NCBI RefSeq assembly: GCF_014695375.1
Contig: NZ_JACJOG010000059.1
Location: 62,001-126,000, forward strand
Direction: 5' to 3'
DNA from: Coleofasciculus sp. FACHB-T130
Lineage (GTDB): Bacteria; Cyanobacteriota; Cyanobacteriia; Cyanobacteriales; FACHB-T130
Length of the DNA: 64,000 nt
Shown here one piece after another: positions 53,991-62,499 of the stretch. The notes under the pieces are model-generated. The model had not been told where the DNA came from. It saw only the letters and a program-made list of their open reading frames with translations, and did not search any database. The number at the start of each line of letters is the position of its first letter. Within the stretch, counting starts at the first letter, position 1. A program made the position numbers and the translations under genes.

Positions 53991-55496
53991 ATGACGCTGC
54001 AAGGCTCCCGTGTAGATAGGCGTACAATTCGCCAGTCAATTGCGAAAAGTCTAGCAAAAATCATTCAACTGCTAAATAAACAGACAATTCTGGTCTTGAC
54101 ACTCCTATTGTGTGCTGGAGTAGCGGGAGCTTTGTGGAATATGTCCCATCTCTCGTCAAACCTAATTCAATCACAAGCACTTCAGAATGCAGCCTTGTAT
54201 GCCCAAGCGATAGAGGAAGCACGCACTCTCTACAGCTCCGAGATCCTGAAGCGGATAGAAGCAGTTCCTGAAATCACCATTACCGACAACTACACTGCTC
54301 TAGAAAAGGCAATTCCCGTACCAGCGACATTCTTGATAGAACTCAGTCACCGCCTCGTTCAAAAAAACCCTGGGATGTCAGTCCGACTTTATAGTGAGTA
54401 TCCCTTTCGCCAGCGGCAAGCGACAGGTGGCCCCAAAGACAATTTTGAGTGGGAAGCGCTTCGCGCCTTGAGGCAACATCCCGATCGACCCTTTGTTCGC
54501 TTGGAGAAGTTTCAAGGGCGTTTGTCATTGCGATATGCACAAGCCGATCTCATGAAGGCTAGCTGCGTTGCTTGCCACAATACTCACCCGGATAGCCCTA
54601 AAAAAGACTGGAAAGTAGGGGATGTTCGAGGGATTTTGGAAATCTCCAGTCCTCTGGATGAGTTCATGGCAAAAACTCATGCAGGACTGCGAGGAACTTT
54701 CGTAATGTTAGCGCTCCTATCTCTATTGGGGCTGTTAGGAATTGCTCTGGTGATCGGCAGGCTGCGCCAAACTTCCAAGGAGCTAGAGTTGCGCGTCATC
54801 GAACGCACGGCGCAATTGCGGGAGTCAAATCAGCAACTGACGGTAGAACAGGAGAAGTCTGACAACTTGTTACTTAATATCTTGCCAGAGCCGATTGCCA
54901 GACAACTCAAAGACGGGCAAAGTAACATTGCCGATGGATTTGCTGAAGTGACGATTTTATTTGCCGATCTGGTTAACTTTACTCAGCTTTCAGAAAAGAT
55001 ATCACCGAAAGAACTTGTCTGGTTGCTGAACGAAATTTTCTCCGGGTTCGATCGCCTCACCGAACGGCATAACTTGGAGAAAATCAAGACAATTGGCGAT
55101 GCCTATATGGTGGTAGGAGGTCTTCCCGAACCCCGACCCGACCATGCAGAAGCGATCGCCCAAATGGCAATCGATATGCAAAAAGAAATTGACCAATTCA
55201 ACGCCAAACATCATCAAACACTCAGTATCCGCATTGGCATTAATACTGGCCCGGTAGTTGCTGGAGTTATCGGCACTAAAAAGTTCATCTATGACCTTTG
55301 GGGGGATACAGTGAACATCGCCAGCCGGATGGAATCCCACGGATTGCCAGGTGAAATTCAAGTAACGGCTACAACTTACGAATACTTACAGAATCGATAT
55401 GCGTTGGAGCAGAGAGGCTCGATTCATGTCAAAGGCAAAGGAGAAATGGAAACTTACCTTCTAAAAGGGAGAAAGCGTGAGGTTTCCCTTACTTAA
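53991..55496 (+). CDS. Adenylate cyclase with a periplasmic c-type haem (DUF3365) sensor
   Basis: A 501-residue membrane protein. TM1 is at about 32-50 and a Tll0287-like/DUF3365 periplasmic domain covers about 55-225, with a haem-binding CVACH (192-196). TM2 is at about 235-256 and a coiled coil at 260-295. The class III cyclase domain (about 315-490) keeps metal Asp326 and Asp370, Lys366 and Asp435 for adenine, Asn442 and Arg446. Lys/Asp specificity residues mark an adenylate cyclase of the IIIa kind. The haem suggests redox or gas sensing. Its 3' end overlaps the convergent DUF3593 gene by 8 bases. Confidence 0.92.
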   Translation: MTLQGSRVDRRTIRQSIAKSLAKIIQLLNKQTILVLTLLLCAGVAGALWNMSHLSSNLIQSQALQNAALYAQAIEEARTLYSSEILKRIEAVPEITITDNYTALEKAIPVPATFLIELSHRLVQKNPGMSVRLYSEYPFRQRQATGGPKDNFEWEALRALRQHPDRPFVRLEKFQGRLSLRYAQADLMKASCVACHNTHPDSPKKDWKVGDVRGILEISSPLDEFMAKTHAGLRGTFVMLALLSLLGLLGIALVIGRLRQTSKELELRVIERTAQLRESNQQLTVEQEKSDNLLLNILPEPIARQLKDGQSNIADGFAEVTILFADLVNFTQLSEKISPKELVWLLNEIFSGFDRLTERHNLEKIKTIGDAYMVVGGLPEPRPDHAEAIAQMAIDMQKEIDQFNAKHHQTLSIRIGINTGPVVAGVIGTKKFIYDLWGDTVNIASRMESHGLPGEIQVTATTYEYLQNRYALEQRGSIHVKGKGEMETYLLKGRKREVSLT

Positions 55497-55782
55497 TGAC
55501 TTGGCGTTTTTGAATCACTGCCTGCCGAAATCCCAACACAATCAGAATATTAGAAAGCGTCAGAAAAACCTCTGCGCCACCGTGCAGCCAATCGACATTT
55601 GCTAAGGATTCCCCATAGGCAACTTGGGCATAAATTCCAGCCGGAATTGTGACGCCCACAAAAACCAAGGTCATGTAGAAACCAATTAAAGCTAAACGCG
55701 GCATCTGCCCGCTTCGCGTCAGAAACCAGAGAAAGCCTAAATAGGGGAATAGAGAGAGTGCAAAAAGGGTTTCTTTAGACAT
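55489..55782 (-). CDS. DUF3593 membrane protein
   Basis: A 97-residue protein with three membrane segments. FALSLFPYLGFLWFLTRS, then TIPAGIYAQVAYG and VDWLHGGAEVFLTLSNILIVLGFRQ, match DUF3593 of cyanobacteria and plants. Function is unknown. The ATG shares one base with the stop of the DUF2499 gene upstream, so the two are coupled. Confidence 0.85.
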   Translation of the reverse strand: MSKETLFALSLFPYLGFLWFLTRSGQMPRLALIGFYMTLVFVGVTIPAGIYAQVAYGESLANVDWLHGGAEVFLTLSNILIVLGFRQAVIQKRQVIK

Positions 55783-56123
55783 TACCGTGATTTTGGAGAG
55801 ATAATTGGCGCATCGTCTTTTTGATTAGCCACGGGTGATGAACGCCAAATCCACCAAGCAGCCGCCAAAAGGGTGAAGTTACCCAGCAAAGTCATCGCCG
55901 CCTGAAGCGTCACCAGCCATTCTAAGGATTTTGGGTTGTCAAAATAGTGCCAAGTGCAGGCACACATGGCACTAACTAATGCGGGTAGCATGGCAAAGGA
56001 TAATCCCCACCAAGCCCGATTGCGAGTCACTTCGCCGTAGATCCAGATTAACCAAATGGCGGCAATCCACTCGATGACGCTGGAAACGTGAATAATCCAG
56101 GTAGGAATTGAGAGTGCGTGCAT
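55782..56123 (-). CDS. DUF2499 membrane protein
   Basis: A 113-residue protein with three membrane segments and SIPTWIIHVSSVIEWIAAIWLIW and ACTWHYFDNPKSLEWLVTLQA, the DUF2499 pattern of cyanobacteria and chloroplasts. It is paired with DUF3593 through an overlapping stop/start, an arrangement seen across cyanobacteria as I recall. They probably form one complex in the thylakoid or plasma membrane, which is inference. Confidence 0.85.
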   Translation of the reverse strand: MHALSIPTWIIHVSSVIEWIAAIWLIWIYGEVTRNRAWWGLSFAMLPALVSAMCACTWHYFDNPKSLEWLVTLQAAMTLLGNFTLLAAAWWIWRSSPVANQKDDAPIISPKSR

Positions 56124-56267
56124 AAAGAAGTTTTTGAGGGTTGAGTTGGAAGTTTTGAATTAGAAGTCTTAACTCAACCCGTGCTAGGCACCGCTTCGCT
56201 AACAAAATTCAAAACTCATCACTCTTTTTCTTATAGTACCGCTCAGTTTTGCTGGTAAAGTTTGAGC

Positions 56268-57320
56268 ATGGGACAGATTCGAGCGGTTTTGTGCGGATAT
56301 TATGGGCAAGGCAATGCAGGCGATGAGGCATTGCTGGCATCGCTGCTGCAAATGTTACCGCCTTATGTGACGCCGATTGTGCTTTCTGCGAACCCTAAAA
56401 AGACGCGCGATCGCTATGGTGTAGAAAGTTGCTCTCGCAAAGCTTTTTTCCCAGTGCAGCAAGCACTCCGCAAATCGGATGTTTTCATCTGGGGCGGCGG
56501 GAGTCTGATGCAAGACGCCACCAGTGCCCTAAGTCCCCTCTACTACGCGGGATTAATGGGATTAGCCCAAAAGCGGGGCTTAAAAACCATTGCTTGGGCG
56601 CAGGGAATTGGCCCTTTAAACCGCAATTTGACTCGCTGGATAACGCGAAAAGCGATCGCGGGTTGTCATGCTGTCAGCGTGCGCGATCGCGCCTCTGCTG
56701 CCCTACTGATGAATTGGAAAATCCCCTATATCCAGGCCCCAGACCCGGTTTGGGCGTTAGACTCGAAGCCAGTGAAGGGACTGTGGGATTTACCAGCACC
56801 CAGAGTCGCCGTCACCTTGCGATCGCATCCCCAACTAACTCCCGCCCGACTTGACAACTTAACTCGCGCCTTAATTGACTTTCAAAAAGCTACTCAGACC
56901 TGCATTTTACTGGTGCCATTTCAAGCAAGTCAGGATCTGGCGATCGCTCAGTCAATTCAACCGCAATTACCCGGTGCCAGTCATATTTTTTCTCTCAAAG
57001 ACCCTAGAGAATTGAAAGGATTATTCCAAGGCGTCGAAATGGCAATCGGGATGCGCTACCACAGCTTAATTATGGCGGCAGCACAAGAATGTCGCTGTTT
57101 TGCCCTCAGCTACGACCCCAAAGTTAGCTTGCTGATGGAAGAACTCAATATGCCAGGGTGGGACTTAACTCAATTGCCTGACGACCCCAACTTAATTAGT
57201 CAAACTTGGTTAGAACACTACGTCAACGGCGACCCACTCTCACCCCATCAAATACAATCTTTAGTCGATCGGGCACTGATGCATCGGGATTTGTTGAGTG
57301 ATGCTTTAGGGGCAAAATAG
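56268..57320 (+). CDS. csaB: Polysaccharide pyruvyl transferase CsaB
   Basis: It transfers pyruvate as a ketal to a cell-surface polysaccharide. YYGQGNAGDEALLASLL at the N-terminus, FIWGGGSLMQDATS, WAQGIGPL, AIGMRYHSLIMAA and the downstream SYDPKV region are characteristic of CsaB. In bacteria with S-layers, the pyruvylated polymer anchors SLH-domain proteins. In cyanobacteria it is assumed to do the same for SLH porins. I chose ATG 56268. The frame opens at TTG 56262. It is divergent from DUF2499. Confidence 0.92.
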   Translation: MGQIRAVLCGYYGQGNAGDEALLASLLQMLPPYVTPIVLSANPKKTRDRYGVESCSRKAFFPVQQALRKSDVFIWGGGSLMQDATSALSPLYYAGLMGLAQKRGLKTIAWAQGIGPLNRNLTRWITRKAIAGCHAVSVRDRASAALLMNWKIPYIQAPDPVWALDSKPVKGLWDLPAPRVAVTLRSHPQLTPARLDNLTRALIDFQKATQTCILLVPFQASQDLAIAQSIQPQLPGASHIFSLKDPRELKGLFQGVEMAIGMRYHSLIMAAAQECRCFALSYDPKVSLLMEELNMPGWDLTQLPDDPNLISQTWLEHYVNGDPLSPHQIQSLVDRALMHRDLLSDALGAK

Positions 57321-57363
57321 TCCTGTCGGAGCGCAACGCCTTCTGCCCTAAGTTTGAAAAGTA

Positions 57364-57981
57364 TTATTGTGGGGCTAACCTTTGCCAATCGCGTGCCAAC
57401 ATCCCGTAAACAACCAAATCTACAAAATGGTCGTATAACCAACAAGCTTGGCGAAGCGTTCCTTCATTGGTAAATCCTAGTTTCTCTGGAATCGCTCGAC
57501 TTTTAGAGTTCTCCACGGCAGCGCGAATTTCAACTCGGTTCAGCTTCAACTCAACCAGAGTATGATTTACCAAAGCGCGACACGATTTAATCATTATCCC
57601 GCGTCCTTGGAAATTCTCGCCCAGCCAATACCCAATGCTAGTGGCTCGATTTTCCCAATCAATTTCGTGACATCCAATTGCTCCTGCCATTTTGCCCTGA
57701 TACCAAATGCCAGCATGAAATCCATTATTGGCGGCAAATTGTTTCAATGCAGCCTCAATGAAAAACTTGGTATCTTCAGGACTTTTCGAGCCATCAACCC
57801 AGGGAAGCCATTCCCGTAGGGAGGTGCGACAAGAATCAACCAAAGCATAAACTTCTTGTGCGTGTCGCACCTCAAGCAATTTGAGTTCGATTTCCTCGTC
57901 GATGCGAAATTTGAAAATGGTAGAGTGACTCCGAGAGCGTCGTGGAATAATCTTATTAGAATTATTGCAATCTAGGCGCAA
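57364..57981 (-). CDS. GNAT acetyltransferase, RimL/YdaF-like
   Basis: A 205-residue acetyltransferase. LREWLPWVDGSKSPEDTKFFI and GYWLGENFQGRGIMIKSCRALVNH (acetyl-CoA motif GxGxG replaced by FQGRGI) followed by EIRAAVENSKSRAIPEKLGFTNEG match the RimL/YdaF group that acetylates ribosomal-protein N-termini or similar. The frame opens at TTG 57981 and the core begins at FKFRIDEEIEL (about residue 23), so the true start may be later, but no ATG is available before the core. Confidence 0.85.
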   Translation of the reverse strand: MRLDCNNSNKIIPRRSRSHSTIFKFRIDEEIELKLLEVRHAQEVYALVDSCRTSLREWLPWVDGSKSPEDTKFFIEAALKQFAANNGFHAGIWYQGKMAGAIGCHEIDWENRATSIGYWLGENFQGRGIMIKSCRALVNHTLVELKLNRVEIRAAVENSKSRAIPEKLGFTNEGTLRQACWLYDHFVDLVVYGMLARDWQRLAPQ

Positions 57982-58053
57982 CTAAAGCTGTGAATTGATA
58001 AAGCTACAGCCAGTCCATTCCAAGCACCCATGACCTTCTCTTAAATCAGAGCA

Positions 58054-59613
58054 ATGAGTGAAGCTGACACCCCCCAAGAAGCTAACCAGTCCCAGTCCTT
58101 CCCCCAATCAACCGATTCTCCAATGGACGATCCTGTGGAAGATCCGGTGAAGGATGAAACAGATCCTAACCTTGATCCTGTACAGGAGACAGCACCGGCA
58201 CAGGACGAAACTCTCGTGGAAGTAATAGAAGTCGTCAGCTTAGTGCATCGTTCACCCGCGCTAGTAGACGATGAGGCGAATGCCGCAAAGACAACTGATG
58301 ATGGGGATGGGGTGCATCGGGAAAAGTCTGAGCCGCTTTCATCGCCAGCAGAGGCGGGAAATTTGTTTCCACTGTTGGCGGAGATGCGTCAGCGCAATCG
58401 GGACTTAGTCAGCCGAGTGAATCACCTAGAGAAGGCACTGGGGGATTGTCAGGAGGCGTTGCAATTGCAAAGACAGCGATCGCAAGCTCAAGAAAATATC
58501 CTCACCTCTACAACCCAGGAACTCAACGGGACGCAAGAACAAGTCACCCGGATGTTCCGAGAACTAGAATCGTCTCATCAAGCTGCCCAGCGCCAACAAA
58601 TCTTAATTGAAACCGTAACAGAACAGCTGGAAAACAGCCAAGAACGCATCGCCCAGCTAGAACGGGAATGTGCCTTCACCCAGCAACGCTATAACGAACA
58701 ATCTCACGCGCTGTTGCAAAGCGAAAATACAATCCGCGAACTCCGTACCCGTTTGCAACGCCAGCAGCGCCAAACCCTGCAATTCAAGTCGGCGTTAGAA
58801 AAGTGTCTGGAAATGCCTCCCCCCACCCAAATCGAACCAGATACCAGACCTTCTCCCACTTGGGCGCATCGCCATCTTAAAAACGCCCACGATTCTCAAT
58901 CTCTGCTCCCCAAAGCGCCGCCTATTCAACCTTGGTCAGCGCAACCGGCATTTCAGGAAGACCCCGCCCAGAATGAGGAAGATTGGGAGATTTCAGTACC
59001 ATCTCCGGCTTATGCACCGATTACAGAGCCAACTGCCTTCGTTTCGAGGGAATGGGAGCCGTTAGAAGAAATACCCGCCTCTGAGAGCCTCGAAGCCACC
59101 GATGAAGAGGAGATATGGCAATGGGGAATGCTAGACTCAGACTCCGATCCGCTCATGGATGATTTTCTCATGCCCCCTGAGCTGGAAATCTCTGGTAACG
59201 ACGATTTCAGCGATGAATTAGCGATCGCTTCTACCCAGGAAAGTATCGCGATTGAGAACGAACTGGAAGACCTGCTGCTGGCTGTCAGTTTCGAGCCAGA
59301 TGAGAACGATGAAGCTGGAACGATCTATGCCCTAGAAAATGCCGAATCAGCTTCTCCTGCCTCGTACATCTTTGAGCCTTCTGAACCAGAGGCAATCTGG
59401 TCAGAAGATGCGAGTGGAGACAATGCTGAGCAAGAAGAGGAGGTAATATCCCGCAGAGAATTTCCGGCTGCTGTGCCCACCCAGCGCCCTGATGCCATCC
59501 CCTCCCAACCAAACTGGCCTTCCCCTCTGCTTTATCCGACACGTCCCCCGAAAGGGCGGAAATCCTTGGCGTCGATAGAATTGCCAACGTTTCCCAGAAA
59601 AACTGGCGCGTAG
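58054..59613 (+). CDS. Hypothetical coiled-coil protein
   Basis: A 519-residue acidic protein. The first 100 residues are Asp/Glu/Pro-rich. A long coiled coil spans about 108-250 (LAEMRQRNRDLVSRVNHLEKAL and Gln-rich heptads to QRQQRQTLQFKSALEKCL). The remainder is acidic and disordered, ending in a basic PRKTGA. I do not recognise a family, but similar coiled-coil proteins occur widely in cyanobacteria. It may be structural or act as a scaffold. Confidence 0.7.
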   Translation: MSEADTPQEANQSQSFPQSTDSPMDDPVEDPVKDETDPNLDPVQETAPAQDETLVEVIEVVSLVHRSPALVDDEANAAKTTDDGDGVHREKSEPLSSPAEAGNLFPLLAEMRQRNRDLVSRVNHLEKALGDCQEALQLQRQRSQAQENILTSTTQELNGTQEQVTRMFRELESSHQAAQRQQILIETVTEQLENSQERIAQLERECAFTQQRYNEQSHALLQSENTIRELRTRLQRQQRQTLQFKSALEKCLEMPPPTQIEPDTRPSPTWAHRHLKNAHDSQSLLPKAPPIQPWSAQPAFQEDPAQNEEDWEISVPSPAYAPITEPTAFVSREWEPLEEIPASESLEATDEEEIWQWGMLDSDSDPLMDDFLMPPELEISGNDDFSDELAIASTQESIAIENELEDLLLAVSFEPDENDEAGTIYALENAESASPASYIFEPSEPEAIWSEDASGDNAEQEEEVISRREFPAAVPTQRPDAIPSQPNWPSPLLYPTRPPKGRKSLASIELPTFPRKTGA

Positions 59614-59625
59614 AAATTAAAAATC

Positions 59626-59740
59626 AGGACTTACGCATTGAAAGCTTGAAATCTAGATCCCCCTAGCCCCCTTAAAAAAGGGGGCTTTTCCGGTTCCCCC
59701 TTTTTAAGGGAGATGCAAGGGGGATCTCGGCGTAAGTCCT
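59626..59740. mobile_element. MITE-like element, 115 bp
   Basis: Perfect 11-bp terminal inverted repeats AGGACTTACGC (59626-59636) and GCGTAAGTCCT (59730-59740) enclose nested palindromes: AGCCCCC..GGGGGCT at 59664-59685, and an AGATCCCCC / GGGGGATCT pair. It has no coding capacity. AGGACTTACGC ends are known from cyanobacterial IS/MITE families. Flanking AAAAAT on both sides could be part of a target duplication. Confidence 0.75.
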
Positions 59741-59775
59741 AAAAATACAAAATTAAACATTTTAATTTTGCATTT

Positions 59776-62034
59776 TTAATTTTTAATCGCGACTCGCTCG
59801 GAAGACGTTTGCCTCTGCTCTTTCCGCGTAGAAAGCTGATGGTTCTTTTGAGGACGCCCCATCCCAGCAGTGAGGGCATAGCTCTGAGCCAGCAGCCATA
59901 ACCACAAAGCAGGATAGTGTTCTTCTAGTGAAGGTTGTAGACGCCGGAGGGCACCCGGAAACCAACCCCCCAGCAACCAAACAACTAGGGCATGAAGTGT
60001 AAAGCTGAAATAGCTGCCCAGCCAGCGGAAGATATCTTTAGCACCGGCGAGTTGCCAAATCCATAACAGCAAAGCTGGATTGATCCAAGCGGCTTTTAGC
60101 GCCAGTCGATTGAAGGTTAGCCAATTCACTCGGTCTTTAATAAATGTGTCTGCCACCTCTGGGGGTTCTGTCGCCAAAAGCCCGAAAAAGGTATTCAGCA
60201 TCGAGTTAATTCGCTGCGGCGGTAAGTAGGTGCCGGTGGGAACCATCATGCCCTTAGAAAAAAGCCAGGTAACGGAGACGTTGCTTTGATAAGCGCGAAT
60301 CTGGTTTAAGTGATGGGCTTGGAGCAAGTCATGTTTGAGGGCGGTATCGAGAAGGTTGGTTAAACGGGAGAGATTGCGAACCAGGGAACCAAAGCCGGTA
60401 AAAACGAGGGGAGATTGGAGAGAGGCGGCATCGCCAATGCTAATTAGCCGATCGAAAGCAACCGTGCGATCGCGACTTCCAACACTAAAGTGACCCGGAA
60501 TATACCCAAATGTCGGTTTTTTCCACACCAGCTTCTCCATATCGCAGCGGCGATACTCCGGCAAAATGTTGAAAAAATCTTCATACATTTCTAATAACGA
60601 GCCGGGGTTATCGGGATGCACTTGATGATAGTGGAATAAGTAGAAGGTCACTTCTTCACCTTCAGCGGGGAATAACTCCCAAATCAGCTGCCGTCCCCGC
60701 GAAATATCGCCGTGACTGTTCAGCACATCCCCGTATTGGGCATCCCACACCCCCTGCTCAAACCCGCTGGCAATCACAGCCCCAACGGTTGGGCAAACAC
60801 TATCAAAAGTGCGACCCCCATTCAACTGCCACGCAATCGGCGAAGCAGTGCCCATCGCATCTACTAGCAGGCGTCCGCTAGCTTGGCGCTGAGCTTGGCT
60901 GGGCAGATGTTTCGCTTGCACGGTAACTTGCGATCGCTCAATATCCGCTCGGATAAACTCCGTCTCATCCCAAATTTCCCCGCCCGCTTTGGTGAGTTTT
61001 TCCCCACACAGACGCAGTAGTTTTTCGGCGTCCAATCCCACATTCAGCACCGTTGGGGTATGCAATACCTGTGCTTTTAGCTTGGGTGGATTATTGGCAT
61101 CAAAGAATTTGTGAAACCCGTCTACATACTCCGCGGCAATAATGCTTTCAAATTCCGCCGGGGTAAATAAGCCTAAATCAATCAAGCTTTGAAATTCATC
61201 GCGGGAAATGTTCCACTCCCGGTTCATGCGCCCGAAAGGGAGCCGTTCCAGCAATAGCACCCGGTAGCCGAGTTGAGCCATGACAGCAGCGTGGATGATC
61301 CCCAAGGCACCACCTACATAAATCAGGTCGTAGGAAGAGGACTGAGGACTGAGGACTGAGGACTGAGGACTGAGGACTGAGGGCTGAGGGCTGAGGGCTG
61401 AGGGCGCTTCGCCTTCCCGAAGGATGGACTGAGAGGGGAGGGAGGAGGAGTCAGTGAAGGCTTCATCTCCCTTTTGATTCCTGATTTCCCTGTCTCTTCG
61501 GAAGATAACCTGCGCTGGCTGTTTCGGATTGCGAACGCTCTCGCGCCAACGTTTCTCCCACCAATAGACGCGATTCAGGTCATATTCCCCGTTCGGCATT
61601 TTTTGAAAGAAGCGGACGGTTTCCGGGTAATCATAAGCCAAAGCTTCAAAGATAGATTGCTTTGACAAATCAATTGTCGGTGGTTCTGGATATTGTTGGG
61701 GAAACCGGCTTCTCAGATTCGAGGTAAGTTGTTTCAGAATCTCTCTTTCACCGGGGATAGCCTGCTGTGCCCAACGGAAGACCTTCAGATACGTGGTTCG
61801 CTGCACCGACCAAATAAAAATTGAGAGTTCGGGTTGCGGAATCGCGGGATTTTGGGTTGTATCCGTTTTCTTAAGACTCTCAGGATTGGGAAATTGCAGT
61901 CTGATACCGTCAGGCGTGAGCATTTTCTCCCCTGCTCCTGGATCGTACTCTTGTTGCAACCAGGCACGGACGGCGGCTGTATCCGGGGTAGGAACTTCTA
62001 AGTAAAGTATTTCTCTCATATTGGCGATCTGCAT
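59776..62034 (-). CDS. cruA: CruA-type lycopene cyclase homolog
   Basis: A 752-residue FAD-dependent protein. An N-terminal domain (to about 190) is followed by a Rossmann start YDLIYVGGALGIIHAAVMAQLGYRVLLLER and FGRMNREWNISRDE, then GDAASLQSPLVFTGFGS and a C-terminal hydrophobic region. This matches CruA/CruP, which cyclise lycopene to gamma- or beta-carotene. GRMNREWNISR favours CruA over CruP. Between the two domains lies an insert of about 50 residues encoded by a heptanucleotide array. I use ATG 62034. ATG 62019 is an alternative. Confidence 0.72.
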   Translation of the reverse strand: MQIANMREILYLEVPTPDTAAVRAWLQQEYDPGAGEKMLTPDGIRLQFPNPESLKKTDTTQNPAIPQPELSIFIWSVQRTTYLKVFRWAQQAIPGEREILKQLTSNLRSRFPQQYPEPPTIDLSKQSIFEALAYDYPETVRFFQKMPNGEYDLNRVYWWEKRWRESVRNPKQPAQVIFRRDREIRNQKGDEAFTDSSSLPSQSILREGEAPSALSPQPSVLSPQSSVLSPQSSSYDLIYVGGALGIIHAAVMAQLGYRVLLLERLPFGRMNREWNISRDEFQSLIDLGLFTPAEFESIIAAEYVDGFHKFFDANNPPKLKAQVLHTPTVLNVGLDAEKLLRLCGEKLTKAGGEIWDETEFIRADIERSQVTVQAKHLPSQAQRQASGRLLVDAMGTASPIAWQLNGGRTFDSVCPTVGAVIASGFEQGVWDAQYGDVLNSHGDISRGRQLIWELFPAEGEEVTFYLFHYHQVHPDNPGSLLEMYEDFFNILPEYRRCDMEKLVWKKPTFGYIPGHFSVGSRDRTVAFDRLISIGDAASLQSPLVFTGFGSLVRNLSRLTNLLDTALKHDLLQAHHLNQIRAYQSNVSVTWLFSKGMMVPTGTYLPPQRINSMLNTFFGLLATEPPEVADTFIKDRVNWLTFNRLALKAAWINPALLLWIWQLAGAKDIFRWLGSYFSFTLHALVVWLLGGWFPGALRRLQPSLEEHYPALWLWLLAQSYALTAGMGRPQKNHQLSTRKEQRQTSSERVAIKN
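61339..61401. repeat. In-frame heptanucleotide array inside cruA
   Basis: Nine tandem heptamers, six GGACTGA followed by three GGGCTGA on the plus strand, total 63 bases. Because 63 is divisible by three, the array is read through in frame and encodes a seven-residue period (LSPQSSV-like). Confidence 0.9.
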
Positions 62035-62173
62035 TAGGGAACCTATTCCTGAGAAAGACAGAGTGAACCGGGGTCAAAGTGCGCTAAACTTCCGGATACG
62101 AATTGCTTAGAATCGATTAAAAAACTTTACACAATTCTCATTTTCTTAATGTACAGGGGTGCAACTGTTGGAC

Positions 62174-62229
62174 GGGCGGGGAACCGCTCACGACGAAAGC
62201 CCTGAGCGATGAATCCTTTAAACCCGCCC
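62174..62229 (+). promoter_or_regulatory. Possible structured 5' leader
   Basis: GGGCGGG (62174-62180) pairs with CCCGCCC (62223-62229), enclosing an inner stem CGCTCA (62185-62190) with TGAGCG (62203-62208). The outer stem ends 7 bases before ATG 62237, so it may influence translation of the small gene. It does not match a riboswitch class I know. Confidence 0.5.
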
Positions 62230-62236
62230 ATAGACT

Positions 62237-62479
62237 ATGACCTACGCCATGAATTATCCCATCCCAGCCAGTCCTCAAGAAATTGTCGCCTTACGGCAAA
62301 AGCCCGTTGATGAAGAATTAGTGGCAGCAGCGATCGCTGGAGTCGTTCAAATCGCCCGTCAAGAGGGGCAGTCTTTAGACGAATTAACCGCTCAAGTGCT
62401 AGAAGAAGATAGTCTGCTGGATCAGGCACAAAGACACTGGCTTAGCGACATCGTTGCCCAAGCTTGGGCTAGCCTCTAG
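62237..62479 (+). CDS. Small conserved hypothetical protein
   Basis: An 80-residue helical protein: PASPQEIVALRQKPVDEELVAAAIAGVVQIARQEGQSLDELTAQVLEED, then LDQAQRHWLSDIVAQAWASL. It is soluble and acidic. No named family comes to mind. The start is ATG 62237 or ATG 62249 (MNYPIP), neither with a clear ribosome site, and both lie just after the structured leader. The PAP2 gene begins 20 bases downstream. Confidence 0.65.
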   Translation: MTYAMNYPIPASPQEIVALRQKPVDEELVAAAIAGVVQIARQEGQSLDELTAQVLEEDSLLDQAQRHWLSDIVAQAWASL

Positions 62480-62499
62480 CAAATTAGAACCGCCAGATC

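Noticed and set aside
62174-62229. Hammerhead or twister ribozyme
   Set aside because: Conserved core nucleotides of these ribozymes are not in the right places. Only the stem arrangement remains.
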